A DNA stretch of 64,000 bases from Micrasema longulum (GCA_022494885.1 JAGVSM010003498.1:62001-126000); one strand, 5' to 3'. Counted from the stretch's first letter, positions 23,108-34,919 are shown. Notes: a model not told the origin generated them from the sequence alone. Program-made: numbers and translations.

Positions 23108-23363
23108 TATCTGTACCTCAAAGGCAGACAGATGCAAATCCAAACGTCAAATGTTCAACACAAGCCAAAAGAATCTATTTTCTCTAAGTGAGTTCTAATA
23201 ATTTATAATTTGTATATTCAGTATCTTAATACATTGGTTCATTCATTATTAGACTCACATTTTTTTCAAAATCAATAGACATGATCATAAATTGGATACG
23301 AAAATCGAAATGTCATTTCATCAAATTCTGGATTTGCGTCCGTCTGCATCTGAGGTACAGATA
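23108..23363. mobile_element. TA-flanked miniature element with TCTGTACCTC ends (252 bp)
   Basis: The left terminus TCTGTACCTCAAAGGCAGAC (from 23110) and the right terminus, TCTGTACCTCAGATGCAGAC on the other strand (ending 23361), continue as matching inverted repeats for about 33 bp. TA dinucleotides flank both ends (23108-23109 and 23362-23363), which suits Tc1/mariner-like target choice. The element at 32027-32501 has the same first 8 to 10 bases but a different subterminal sequence. Confidence 0.72.
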
Positions 23364-23394
23364 TTAATCTTCATACATGCGCATTAGAGAAGTG

Positions 23395-23495
23395 ATCCGT
23401 AAATATGATGGTTAGTGCATTTGGCTATCATTTATAAGGTCCCGGATTTTATATTTGGCAAGTTTAGTTTGAAATATTTACTTGAAAAGCTTTTT
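23395..23495 (+). repeat. Decayed SINE-A head
   Basis: gatggttagtgcatttggct, then aaggtcccggattttatatt and a tgaaatatttac body start follow the SINE-A order with many changes. Confidence 0.4.
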
Positions 23496-23815
23496 GGGAA
23501 CTTACGACAATAGTGCATAGTTTCCTTGGAAATACGCCGGAAATTGAAAATTTTACGACAATATTAACGTACCAATGCAGAGATCAAATTAATGTAAAAG
23601 GAAGTAGAGTGTTGATAGATTGTGTAATGAGTTAAAACAATAACATTAAATGAATTCAATAAAGTATTTGCCCGATATTATTACTAAAGCCCAAATGATG
23701 GATGCTGCAATGCTGTCCAAAAACCCGGCAAGTCCCACCGATTAAAAACAATCAAAGAACCAACTAATTTTGGCCACTTTTCACATACGATTATTGTTCA
23801 CCTGTTGGTTCTATA

Positions 23816-24013
23816 TAGAGCAAACTCCAGCTATCCGCATTTATAAAAACACAGCAAATCGGAATCACATTAAAAACTTACTAAACCATGTCCAGCGTTA
23901 ATAACACAATTAAAATAAAATTAGAAACTTTTCATTTATTTTTTATTTCCTGATCCTGATCTGGATATTTGGTAATCCGAATGACTGGAGTTCGGATACA
24001 CGGAGTTTTACTG
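23816..24013. mobile_element. pogo/Tigger-like miniature element, copy 1
   Basis: From the right end on the other strand the terminus reads CAGTAAAACTCCGTGTATCC and continues into GAACTCCAGTCATTCGG. The left end, tagagcaaactccagctatc, is a diverged inverse partner. CAGT(A)-x-ACTCC..TATCCG termini are characteristic of pogo-type elements. The interior ggaatcacattaaaaactta is shared with 35940-36127. No transposase frame. Confidence 0.65.
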
Positions 24014-24277
24014 AATATATATTTTGCATTAGACAAGCTTAACGTATTGTACGGAGATACTCCTATATATTATAAAGAAGTCATTTTAAAATTGTGTTCA
24101 TGAATACTCTAATCTTTAAACAAAACATTTATTTCTACTCTGATAATAACTATCAATTATTACAATCATCCTTAAAAGTTGTCATTTTTTAAAAATATTA
24201 TGCTTTCTTTTTTAACTTTGTGTCATCGCGCTAAAGTTGAAGCATGTTTTTAAACGTGTTATTTTTACTGTCCAAAA

Positions 24278-24815
24278 GTATTTTATTTATTTATTGACAC
24301 TTTATATACATACACAATAAATATACATATAAGGGCGGGCATATTGCCTTAAGGCAATTTCTTCCTACCTACCCAAACCGTTCAGTTTGAGAAAATTATA
24401 AATATATGGACATATTGAATCTTACAATTTTATACAAAAATTAAAAGCAAAGATTAACAAAAAAAAATATATGTATAAAAAAAAAATAACACTTTACTAT
24501 GAAGAGAGGAGAGGGGATGGAAAGGAAAGAAGAAGGATAAAGGAACAATTTAAATATTTAGATAGTGACATTTCAATCTTGACTTAAATGTAAATAAAGA
24601 AGGGGCGTCTCTAACATTAGTGGGTAGATTATTCCACAATCGAGCGGCTACTACTGTGAAAGAGGAGGCAAAAAAAATAGAGCGATGACGGGGTATTAAA
24701 AGAGTTCTCTCGTTACTAGAACGAAGAGATAGTCCGTGTTGTGAAAGAGGTTGGATGAGCTCTCTCAGATAAGTACCCGGTATTTTCCTACTGAAACTTT
24801 CTGTTGTTGCCACTA
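24278..24815 (-). pseudogene. LINE 3' portion: reverse transcriptase C-terminus plus 3' untranslated region
   Basis: The minus-strand frame at 24550-24813 contains YLRELIQPLSQHGL, SSNERTLLIPRHRS, FFASSFTVVAARLWNNLPTN and FKSRLKCHYL. The pattern R-x-P-R-H-R..SF.V.A.RLWN-LP...F...L..H is the C-terminus of CR1/L2/jockey-like reverse transcriptases. The downstream untranslated region (minus strand, 24549-24278) includes the inverse of ggcgggcatattgccttaag and of tacccaaaccgttcagtttg, and ends in an AAAT-repeat tail. A tail-only copy lies at 36738-36862. The frame is intact but truncated upstream. Confidence 0.8.
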
Positions 24816-24819
24816 ATTA

Positions 24820-25810
24820 ATTATTTCAATGTGCAAATTTAAAATCATGGATTTACGTGGATTATTACTGCGTCAAGAATATTCAAGTTAAATCTCTTGG
24901 TTTATGTCATCGCGCTGTTATCTCCCGTATTAGGGGTGCTGTAATACCGGCCTAATGCTCTCATGTAGAAACAAATTAAATATGTAAAACCCAACTGTGG
25001 TGTGTGCTTAGCCGGTAACAAAGGTAAAATGTAAAACGTTAACCTCCCACTTCAGTTCTGGGTCCCGAGAAAGGTGTATTAATTTGACCTTTAAAACCCA
25101 ATGAATTATACGAAGTTTTTTACATCTCCTTTCAGGATTCTTCTCTACTCGGCTCTGGCTTCAGCACTTTTGAAAGTTTCCAGTGGAAAAATTTAATTAT
25201 CATCTCGCTATATTTCATCCAAGGGATTCAGATTTTTCGATCGGTGCCTGTGCAACAGTGTTTTTATCATGCTTGTTCACCTTATTACGTGATAAAATAT
25301 AATAAATAACCTGCAGGAGAGCGTCGAAGACTTTAGTATCCTGTTCCTGGAAAATTAAAACGTTTGTCCAATACTACATAATAATGGATTGTCCAGGAAT
25401 TGTGTTATACTATGAATGTACTTGATCTTTAAGATTGACATGCAAAGAGCGAGGAAAAAGTGACCATAAATTGAACATCTTGATTTTGTTTTTACGTTTA
25501 TATTTTTATTAATAAAATTATCGGGTTGAGACTTCTATCTTAACTTTTTGGCAAGTGAGCGTTTTTAAATATATGTAACCTAAAAAAATTACAAATTTGA
25601 GGAAAAAAAAATCTTAGAGAAAAAAATCCGATAACCGTCTACGAATATTTGAAAGGACTCAAAATATTATTGAAAAAATCAACTGGCAGAGGAAGAATAT
25701 AAAAATCAAATAACGTTTTCGGGTATTTTATAACAGGGGAATTTCGGTAGAATCTCATCCATATCCAAACTACGTACATAAATACATTCTTATGAATTAA
25801 CATAAACTAA
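24820..25810. other. Intergenic DNA with nothing recognised
   Basis: Slightly GC-enriched between 24900 and 25300, with no coding motif or repeat partner. Confidence 0.4.
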
Positions 25811-25814
25811 TATT

Positions 25815-26055
25815 TCATAATCATCATTCCCCTTTCCGAACCTCATAGTGTATATGGCACTGCATTAATAAACCAAGCGCAGCGTATCTTAATAACTTTG
25901 TTACATGAAGGTAAGATGACAAGTATTACGGAGTCTAGTGACTATGAAATATTCTAGTGCAAAATCTCCTTTTTAAATAAATATATCGGGAATCGAATCT
26001 GAGACCTCATGCGTGGTAAGCAAACTCGCTGACCACTACACCACGAGACCGACTA
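25815..26055 (-). repeat. SINE-A, near complete
   Basis: On the minus strand the copy begins ggtctcgtggtgtagtggtc (box A), then aggtctcagattcgattccc (box B). The body follows: gcactagaatatttcatagt, ttaccttcatgtaacaaa and tacgctgcgcttggt, and it ends ggaatgatgattatg. It is the best-preserved copy in the window. Box spacing is that of a tRNA, but the acceptor stem is not formed. Confidence 0.8.
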
Positions 26056-26544
26056 ATATTTATTTAAACCAATATTTATATTGTACTTAGATGTTTAAGT
26101 AACTTAAATCTGCCCCTATTCTAAGACTTTTATTTTACTTTTGTGTTATATAGTATACACTATAAATAGTTCTAAAATATTTATATCTAATCTTTTTAGG
26201 AAATATTTTTTTACTCTACACAGATGGAAGAATTAAGAAAAGTCATAGGGAAATGCTTTAAAGTAACATAAAACTATGATTTTTATTACATATTTTTTAC
26301 TGAGCGAAAATATTGCTAAAGGCAAAATAATTAAGAATTAAAGATAATGAATTATACTATTTTCACGTACCACTTTTTAAATAATCTTTACTAATAAATA
26401 TTCCTGTGAGCCTAAATAATGTGTTTTTTTAACGAATTTATTAACTAGTCAGTATTTTAATAAATAGTTCATAAGTCAATTCTCAAACAGTACTTACCTA
26501 AACCTTTCTAGCCCATCCCTCTGTATTCACCTTGGGCTTTCCCC

Positions 26545-26700
26545 CGGTAGGTGGGTGGTTGTAATCTAATCAGCGGACAGGACCTTGGTTCGACTCCCAT
26601 CACTCTCTTTCATCCAGTGTTAGTGTCGGGTAGATTACACCCCGCGCTAATCTGGGGCTATACAGAACTGGGGATAGGGAGGGATGAAACTAGGGGTAGA
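26545..26700 (+). repeat. Possible third tRNA-like repeat (SINE-like)
   Basis: ggtaggtgggtggttgtaat and, 40 bases on, a perfect box-B-like ggttcgactcccatc occur in tRNA-like spacing, followed by a GC-rich body with gggtagattacaccccgcgc. No second copy was found in the window, so the repeat status is inferred from the head only. Confidence 0.4.
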
Positions 26701-26979
26701 TAGAACAACAATTACTTGTATCCGCTCTTCTTGAATCGTGTGAGATGGAAAATGCATAAGGTATTATATACGAGTAGACTACGATTTCGGAAGAGTATTC
26801 CTGGTAAAGTTAGATTGAGTAGGTATCACTGATGAAAACTGTATTATTTTACAACAATTTAATGAAATCAATGCCGATTTCAACAATCAGATAAAATATT
26901 TTTAGTTTTACTTCATTGTTTAAAAAAACTTTCTTAGTTGCTTTAAAACTTGGTTTCCAACCAACGCCTATTTTTTCAT

Positions 26980-27150
26980 ATGCTGTCGTCTATTGTGGTT
27001 CCTCAAAACTCTTCGCTCAACGAGTTGAGCTGGAAGTCTAAAGTGGCGGGCGTCTGCCGGAAATCCCGCGCTTTGCCTCGGATAAGCTTTTATATTATGT
27101 CGCTTAATCCGAGGAAGAGAGGGTGGTTAGAGTATACACACATATAAATA
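26980..27150. other. GC-richer single-copy patch
   Basis: A 65-codon plus-strand frame spans 26950-27147 but has no domain. The patch is of unknown nature. Confidence 0.25.
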
Positions 27151-27284
27151 TGCAGGCATAGGATGGTATTGGTGGTATAATTAGCGTTAGCATTGTAGAT
27201 TCACGATAAATGAACAAGTGCAATAGCAACTGTTACATGTAATGCGTATTTGGTTTTAATTTGAATTATTTTTTACAGTCAACA

Positions 27285-27850
27285 AATCACAACAAGGATG
27301 GAGAACACCTTGAAGAAGGGAATACGGAAGTCTAGGCATTTGCAGGGATTATGACCTGTCAATGAACCTGGCTTATGAACTGCATTTCAGCCCCTCGGGA
27401 GCCAGTATTTTGTTTACAAACATTTGGACAAACTCAAATATTGTAATAAAACCAACTGGTCCAAGATGTTAAAAATTGGAAAATTATTTTCCGGCGTTGC
27501 CTAGTATGTGAAATAATTCAGTCAGATGAATCTCTTCACAACAATAAAAGTTTTAGCATTTGAACATCACTAAACTAAACAAATGGAAGAATTGAAGAAA
27601 TATGGATGTTCAAACATAGGCCAAATGGTAAATGTTGCACAGTGTGTAAAGGGGCCACTCAAACCAGCTAATGACAGGTCATGAGCCCTGTAAATGCCTA
27701 GAATTCCATATTTCCTTCTTTAAGGTGTTCTCCATCTCTGTTGTAATTTGTTGATCGTAATGACTTCCGAGGGGGTAAAATCCAGTCTTTTGTCTACAAA
27801 CATTTGAACAAACTTAAATATTGTATTTTTTAAAGGTTTCTCGATGAAAT
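27285..27850. repeat. R1 copy with long terminal inverted repeats, followed by the start of a second unit
   Basis: The left arm starts caacaaatcacaacaaggat, then gaacaccttgaagaagggaa, and runs about 85 bp to cctgtcaatg. The right arm (about 27668-27754) is its inverse, ending gttgtaatttgttg. The interior is unit sequence: catttggacaaactcaaata, cggcgttgcctagtatgtga and ggatgttcaaacataggcc. Directly after, cttccgagggggtaaaatcc and ctacaaacatttgaacaaac restart the unit, as in the tandem array at 55342. Confidence 0.75.
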
Positions 27851-27874
27851 TTCACGCGAGAAATGTTAATTTTC

Positions 27875-28131
27875 ATAATAATCATTCCTTTTCCGCACCT
27901 AATGGTGCATAGGGCACTGCGTCGGTACACCAATTGCAGAGTATCTTGATCATTTTCGTAACATGGAGGTAAGAAGTCTTACGCTTCAGTTACCAGTCCA
28001 GAGACTATGAAATATTCCCGCGTGAAAACGCCCATTTAAATAAATGTTTCGTATCAACCATGTCGGGGTTCGAACTCGAGACCTCTTGCATGGTAGGAAA
28101 ACACGCTGAAAATTACACCGCGAGGCTGATT
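27875..28131 (-). repeat. SINE-A, near complete
   Basis: It has the same order as 25815-26055 on the minus strand, with a box B like gagttcgaaccccgac and a body ending ggaatgattattatg. The box A region is diverged (ttttcagcgtgttttcc). Confidence 0.75.
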
Positions 28132-28429
28132 GATATTAATATTGAAATAGCCTAAATATGAAAAAAAACAAAAAGAGTTTTAAATTCTGATATAAGGTTG
28201 CCGTTTTATTTAAAATAAGAAGAAGGAACCTGAAAAATCCACACTGAGAAAAAGCTGAACCACTCTGAAAGATATTGATTTATTCCGAACTCTATCGGAT
28301 CTATCTATCCGAAAATAAATATTCTCTTCTAATGGAAAGACAAATATTTCAAATGTAAAAATAATTGTCGAAATAGCATTTTACATACTAGGGTAATACA
28401 TTTCGCATATTCATGAAATAACACAAGAA

Positions 28430-28760
28430 TAGCAAGACTGCCATCACAAGTGTGGGGGGGGGGGGGCGCCCGCAGGGACGGGAGGTTGTGAAGTGACGGA
28501 CATTGCTGGTGTTTTATGGGCGGCGTGAGGCTGATTAGGGCGGCGCGAGGCTGATTAGGAAGGACTAAGCGGTTCATGTATCAAGCTCGGCCTTATGTGG
28601 GCCGCCCTCGGCCAGATGTGGGCCGCCCGAGTTAATGAGGGCTTAGCCGGCGGGGGCGCGGGCGGCAGGTAGCCCCTTGGGTAATTTGTATTCTGTATGC
28701 GAAAGATGTCCGTCACGGGGATGTAATGAGCATAATTAACCGTTTCTGCGTATTTTGAAT
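28430..28760. promoter_or_regulatory. GC-rich island with a G13 run and two short tandem duplications
   Basis: The island begins after a run of 13 G at 28454-28466. gggcggcgtgaggctgatta is duplicated with one change (28518-28537, 28538-28557), and ctcggccttatgtgggccgc is duplicated with two changes (28586-28605, 28607-28626). The sequence is unique in the window. TAAT cores near 28735 and the high CpG content suggest regulatory or promoter DNA, but no transcript or protein can be inferred. Confidence 0.35.
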
Positions 28761-28889
28761 AAGGTGAAAATAATTTTTCGAGACAGGTATCATGTAAAAA
28801 CTAGAACATTCGAATGATAAGTTATCCATTTTTTTATGACACGGCGACTCTTAAAATCATTTATTTTTTGTTGTCAAAATACACATAAA

Positions 28890-29335
28890 CATACAATATT
28901 TTTGTAGAAATGAACCAGAACCCCGGACGAGTGTTCTCAACTCGATACCTTATCTCAGGTAACATCCTGAAAAAGATAGCCGAGTGGAGAAAGGTCCAGC
29001 GTTGTAGCGTAGTAAGCTACCATGTACGAAGTTCTAGTTTCGATTTCTGGCAAGGTGGACGCTAAATATTAGTTCGAAATGTTTATTTCTAAATTGCAAC
29101 ATTTCACGGATCTAATTCGTGTGGGGGGCTTTTAGTGCAATATGTTATGTTCCTGGAGTGTTAGGCTGATCACCATACCTTCATGTAACAGATGCAGTTT
29201 CCTATGCACCACATGGTTCGGATTGGGACATGGTGATGTAATAAAAAATATCCGTGTAACAAAAAATATTCAGTTACGCAACAAAGTACCCTATACACCA
29301 CTAGGTGACGCAAGAGAAGATTAGGGTGATTATGA
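28890..29335 (+). repeat. Diverged SINE-A and neighbouring repeat fragments
   Basis: From about 29000: a tRNA-like head remnant (gcgtagtaagctaccatgta), a body with gctgatcaccataccttcat and cctatgcaccacatggttcg, and at 29280-29335 a second 3' piece, accctatacaccactaggtg, ending gggtgattatga. Upstream, gaaccagaaccccggacgag at 28914 matches 45640. Confidence 0.45.
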
Positions 29336-29339
29336 TTTT

Positions 29340-30580
29340 TGAGATACAGAAATATTTCAATCAGATTTGATTTAAGCATATCAAATTTTTTAAAAATCTA
29401 ATATTATTTGCCGTAACTTAATTGTTATTTAGATATGTTTATTTCTGGATACCGTATATTATAATTTATTATATGATACATTTGTTGATTTCCATATTTT
29501 TTATTAATTAAAATATTACTTTTAAAAATTGTTAAGAAACTAATAATTAATCCCCTAAAGCAGACTTCAAAAAGTAATTCAACAACTCGACTACTCTAAA
29601 ATAAATAATGATTTACATAAGTTCCATTTTCAAATAATTAGTGTAAACATACAAAGTAATTTCTAACCCTGACGATAATTATTATAAATTAACTACAGTA
29701 CGTGTTTATTCAGCATCATCAATAAAAACTAAATTGTATAAAAAACATTATCATTGCAATAAAATTATATGGGATTGAGCGAATTACGAAGGAATAATGC
29801 ACAATAAATTATGATTGAATAAGCAACGTACATCAATAAAAAATGCAATATTAAAGAAATCGTTTTTTTGTGTGTCTCGAATCCGCTAAAAATGAATGTA
29901 AACATAACAATAAGCGTAAGATAAAACAATACAGATTGTATTTTATTGGCCAAATTACTTCTCTACCGACAAAGTTTAGTAGTTAACGCGCTTTTAGAAT
30001 ATTTGTCATGTCCAGATTCAACATCCGATAGAACTGAAAGTGGTTTTTTTTTATTTGTCCCTAAAACATGCCTGTTAACATTAAAAATATATAAAATAAA
30101 ATTAGCCAGCGATGTCGCAATACATTATTTTTTCGTATGTAATATTCAAATAGATCAGGGTGAATTTAACAATTATTTTTGTAAGTATTAGAATGCACAT
30201 AGAAAACATAGTGAACAGAGAGAAAACTACAAGGTTGAAAAAAAACCAAATATATTAATCATATTTCAAACAACAAAAACTCCTGACTTATCCTCACTAT
30301 TTATTTTTTCATAGTATTAGTTAAACATTTTCTCGTTACTAATTGTTTGAATGGACAGTGTAAGTAGGTTATATTTGCATAATACCCATAAAAAAAAGAA
30401 ATATCAACGAGTCTGTTCAAAATAGAACCATATAATTTGTTTGTTATGTAAGCTTATTCGTAAATAAACTAAGGCACTAAAAAATAATAAAAAAGTTTAA
30501 ATTTTTTAAGACTTTTCTTTTGTTCTTTGAGCTTAGACGAAGCATTGACTTACTGTTTTACTCGTACTATTTTTAATTTT
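29340..30580. other. Long AT-rich stretch with nothing recognised
   Basis: Open frames (for example 29765-29953 minus, 29946-30191 plus) are short and AT-biased, with no motif or partner repeat. Confidence 0.45.
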
Positions 30581-30589
30581 TAAAATGAA

Positions 30590-31100
30590 ACGTACGTCAT
30601 AAAAATTCGAGAATTCGCGGATTCAACTTTCGCATTTAATTGAATCAGAAAAAATCACTCTCATAAATCTACTAGAATTTAGGATTATTCTGTCGTATTC
30701 CAGTAAAGGAATCTAGTATTCCAAAGTTGAATCAGACCGTCGTACATCATCCAAACATTTCCACGAACCCAAACCATAGGAATTTTTCGACCTCTGCTAC
30801 CACGTTACACAGAACATTCATTACATTACCTTTTTTGAATACCGAGCCAAGTCCGAAACGGTCATATGTCCGAGGGAAGGGTGCGGCGGAGTAGTACGAT
30901 TTTGCCGCGGTTTCACGTGGACTTGCACCCTTTTAGCATTTTGTCGTTTGGACATAGGTCCTTTTGTCAGAATGTAAGTGATATTTCACTCGCGGTTAGG
31001 ATTGTTTGGTCGGACGGTGTCGCGCTGAGTTAGGAGAGGAATGTCTCATTATGATATGCGAGAGTTGGACAGTGGACTTTATATTTTATGCGAAGGGATG
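30590..31100. promoter_or_regulatory. GC-enriched single-copy island
   Basis: A composition shift is clearest at 30830-31060 (for example gcggcggagtagtacgattt). No frame with recognisable content was found. It could be regulatory DNA or an old unique insertion. Confidence 0.25.
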
Positions 31101-31184
31101 TTTTAGTGTATTCAGATACAGTTAAAAATAAGACAAAGAGAAAAAGCTTTTGACGTAATTTAATACCATAATGTACCTACAAAT

Positions 31185-31360
31185 CATCGTCATCATCTTT
31201 ATTTCCTTATCCGTATTTAGTGGTGCGCAGAATGTAACTTGATTAGTCTCAAGTCTCAAGCAGGACACGGACACGTAATAACCACTCTTACAAGGAATCA
31301 AACCCGGACCTTAAGCTTAGTAGGTGAACTCTTTAACCATTCTACATCGAGGCAGACTGA
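31185..31360 (-). repeat. tRNA-derived SINE, variant head, with GATGATGACGATG tail
   Basis: On the minus strand, ctcgatgtagaatggttaaa (box A) is followed by ccgggtttgattccttg (box B). The 3' end near 31185 reads gatgatgacgatg. The tail is of the same type as in the RTE-type LINEs. Confidence 0.5.
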
Positions 31361-31364
31361 ACCT

Positions 31365-32020
31365 TACAGTTCACAGTTCACACACAGAAACAGTACACAC
31401 ACTCATGTATTATTTTTTTAAACTCTTTCGAGTGGATGATTTTTTTCTTTTGATGCTTCGCATTTTTTCCTTAAAAGTTATATAGCTGTGGAAGAGTAGA
31501 TACTTCGTTGTTGGCGTCTATGCTCCTCATCGAGTTTTAATAAAGTAATTAAAAGTTTTGATTATTAATTTGGGTATAAATAATACAATCGTAAGTAATC
31601 AATAAAAATACAATATTATTACTAAAATTCCGTAAACAAATATATATACACTTATTTTAAATTATTAAAAAAATATTTTTAAATAATAGGAACTCTAATA
31701 CCCAACTACTTGTTATAATATCAGTAGTAAAATCCCAATTCTGTGTTAATTAATTCAAATCATCTATATCTAAATTAATATTGTATTATGTACCATGTTA
31801 TAAAAGGCACTTACGCCTACGAACTAATATTAAAATGTATTTTATATACGGATTGTATTAATTTTATATATATATATAAAAAGGCACTTGTACAGTTCAG
31901 TAAATAAATAAATTTTTACCTCTTTATTAAATAAATCTTTAAAAGAAAAGTTTTGATCTATGAAGGTGAGTTTTCCAGAATTTAAAAAAAAAGTTGGTTT
32001 CGTGTATTCAGTATGTGATT
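31365..32020. other. AT-rich DNA with nothing recognised
   Basis: Includes a short TA-rich run at 31867-31880. No gene or paired repeat. Confidence 0.4.
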
Positions 32021-32026
32021 TATAGA

Positions 32027-32501
32027 TCTGTACCTCAAAGGATAAACCACGGGAGTAACGTTGAATGAAATGTTCAAGAATTAAGATTTTGTGATTGTGC
32101 GATTTTCAAAACATGACAGCTTTTGAACCAAATGACATAATTTCAATTTATTTAAAATCAAACACTTTGAAAATTTACCACACAAGAATAATTTTCGTAC
32201 GGTAATTTTACTTAATAAGAAGAATTCTTGTGTTGTAAATTTACAAAGTGTTTTATTTTAAATAAATTCAAAAAGTTTTTCCACAAAGTAAATGCTGAAA
32301 CAATAAATGACAAAAAAACTTTCAATTTAAAAATGATATTTTTTATAGTAAAAGTATGTATAAAATTAGCGTATCTAGGAAAACTGTGGACTTAAGATGG
32401 ACTTAAGATTTTGAAAGTGGAATTTCGAATAAAATAGCTTATTGCGATAATTTAAAAAGGGCAAAAATTGGACTCCGGTGGTTTATCCTCAACGGTACAG
32501 A
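32027..32501. mobile_element. Fold-back miniature element with TCTGTACC ends (475 bp)
   Basis: The left end TCTGTACCTCAAAGGATAAA and the right end, TCTGTACCGTTGAGGATAAA on the other strand, continue as inverted repeats for about 30 bp (accacgggagt / accaccggagt). TA follows the right end (32502-32503); the left flank has GA where TA is expected. Inside, 32142-32190 and 32224-32271 are 48-bp inverted arms with a few mismatches. No coding capacity. Confidence 0.75.
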
Positions 32502-32509
32502 TATTTATG

Positions 32510-33640
32510 TATATATTTATTTTTATTATTATTTTTTCAGTTAAAAATTTAGGTTAAAACATTGGTTAAAGAATATTTTTATGTTATTTTATAAAAGCGC
32601 AACAAAATCGATACCTTTGTCATATTTATTTTATGTAGAAACAGGTTTTTGGTGACACACAAGTTAAAACTGTATTGTATATCCCCTATAAAAAGTGTTA
32701 AGATTAATAATCAGAAATACTGGCAAGATAGATAGAAAAGGCGGGAAGCCACAGAAATCTTATTTAAATGTATTGGTACATAGAGAGCTTTGTAGGAAAT
32801 GTTTTATTGCTCACGGCGATGCGTTTATTCCCCTGGCGATTGTGATTCAATTTGCCACATCATATCACATTATACAGCGGGGATTGTGCCGTACTCCATA
32901 CTCCGTTATTTATATCCCAAGGGGTCGCCGCCTATTGCCGTGCGCCACCCTCCGAAGGTAAATATGAAAGATTAAGCACCCAAACTGATCACAATACATT
33001 CAATCTGCGAAACAATTGTGGGTTTGATACATTAATCTCGCCTCTTAGATGACTTGCTACGAGAAAGACAAAGTTATTAATCAAATGACTATTATGTTTT
33101 GATTGGATGCAACAAGGAATAAGGGTGATATATAAATACGGGGTTGATTTGTTTAGCTTTTTGTGATTGATCAGTCAACTAACAGCTGTATTATGAAGAG
33201 GATAGTATTTGAATTATTATCGCTTTATTACTGTTAAAAAAATGTAATCGGTTATTTCTTAACCAGAAGAAAACGTTATTGAGTGAATATAATTTAAGAC
33301 GTCATTTCATAATACATAGGTTTTATTTAAACATTATTGTAATTCACTTTTCATGGTAGGTTGCCTTCTTTTTTATATGTACAATTTTGTTGTAAAAATA
33401 CCGTTTTTTTATTTATACATATTTGAAATGGATTGTCCCGAAAAAATACTATTATACGAATTGGCTGTGCATAATAAGGTTATGGTATTACATGCATACC
33501 GGACAGTGTACGTGTGTGAAAACCGATACGATGTTTGTATGTATGTGTAATGTGGAAAGTTGGTTGTTGAAGAATGAGTATTTAATTTGAATTTGAAAAA
33601 AGATCTTCGTCGTTCCATGTCGTAGAAACCGCCAGTACTA
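32510..33640. other. Intergenic DNA with a GC-richer centre
   Basis: The part at 32790-33060 is richer in GC and holds two overlapping short frames with no domain. The rest is AT-rich with no identifiable repeat. Confidence 0.3.
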
Positions 33641-33649
33641 AAGCTGGCA

Positions 33650-34160
33650 GACAATGTTGCGAGGGGTACCTAGAACCTACCTCGCTTCGGAGTTGTCAAG
33701 CCGCTTCCGGAACTTTTCCCGCCCGACGCCTTTTTTCGCGCCAAGAGCATCACAGTGGCACAGCTCGAGCGTGTAATTGGATAGAAACTCTCGCAAATCC
33801 CAATCGCCTTGCTTCTCTTTTCATCCCCGTCTCCAGACATATGCCTGTCCTCGCCGCACTCTCTTAGTCTTGTTCAGGGAACAGACGGTTATTGGCTCGG
33901 GGAAAATAACTTTGAGAGTGTGTAATTTAAGACTATACCGTTCATTTTCACACTTCTTTCGTGACAATTCCTCTTTCTGGGTAGGGGAGTGGATCAGAAT
34001 GGGATCCTGAAGGCTCGAGGGAATAAAGAGAAAGCCGTTTAATCTCTGTGCAGATGAGAGGCGGTTGTTTGATGAACTAATCTTAACGCTGCACGCTCGG
34101 GTGGGCAGTGTCTGGAAGGAGCCAAATGTCTTACTTTGGGGATACTGCAGTAAAAAATAT
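33650..34160. promoter_or_regulatory. GC-rich single-copy island
   Basis: Unique in the window, with an E2F-like tttcccgccc at 33716 and many CpG. No domain is seen in the 77-codon frame at 33777-34010. Regulatory DNA is an inference from composition. Confidence 0.3.
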
Positions 34161-34164
34161 AAGC

Positions 34165-34900
34165 TTCTTTGTGTACAAGATATAGGTAACCAAAGCCAAA
34201 TCTCAGCCAGAAATAAACGAATTATGGTTATTTTGTTCTAAGTTATTAGTAAAAAAAGTAAAGAGTAATTACACATTGCTGAAAAATTGTTATGCTTGTG
34301 AATAGGGTGAAATATAAAAACAAAGCCAAGAGTCTTGGAACTTGATTTCATTGTCTCTTGACTAAATATGTGAAATTAGTTAAAAAGGATATAATAAAAA
34401 GTTTTACAAAGTAAAAAAAAAACAATAATAACAAAGTTATGCAAGAAAAAACAGTAAGCATATAGGCACCTGAATCACCTTATCACCCTGTAACACATTT
34501 ATCGAAATATATTGCATGTATTTTTTTCATTACAGTCCCTTATGCACCACCAGGAGGATAAGGATTTGGTGATGGTTATTTCAACTCTAAAAATTGTGTT
34601 TTTTTTTTTATGGAATCCTTCAAATATCTTACTTTAATATGTTACCTTCTTTTAGAGTGAGAGAATTAATTTATCGACACCAAGCGATTTTTGAACGAAA
34701 ATTAAGAAACCGAATTATTTTTTTAAAAACATTAGATTATCTAGAACTTTCAATTTTACGTTTATGGCAAATGAAACAATAAAAATCATGTAATTATTTA
34801 CGAACAATAGAAATTTCGGAAAAATAAAACATTTACTTGAAGCAATGCCTTATTGTTTCACGAAACCAAAACATCAACAAATTGTAATACCTAAGAAAAT
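34165..34900. other. AT-rich DNA with a SINE-A 3' fragment
   Basis: At about 34530-34580, cccttatgcaccaccaggag followed by ggatttggtgatgg matches the SINE-A 3' block. Nothing else was recognised. Confidence 0.35.
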
Positions 34901-34919
34901 ATATCACACAAAGATTCCA

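Noticed and set aside
25989..26055. True tRNA gene on the minus strand
   Set aside because: tRNA-like promoter boxes without a paired acceptor stem, continuous with a SINE body shared by other copies.
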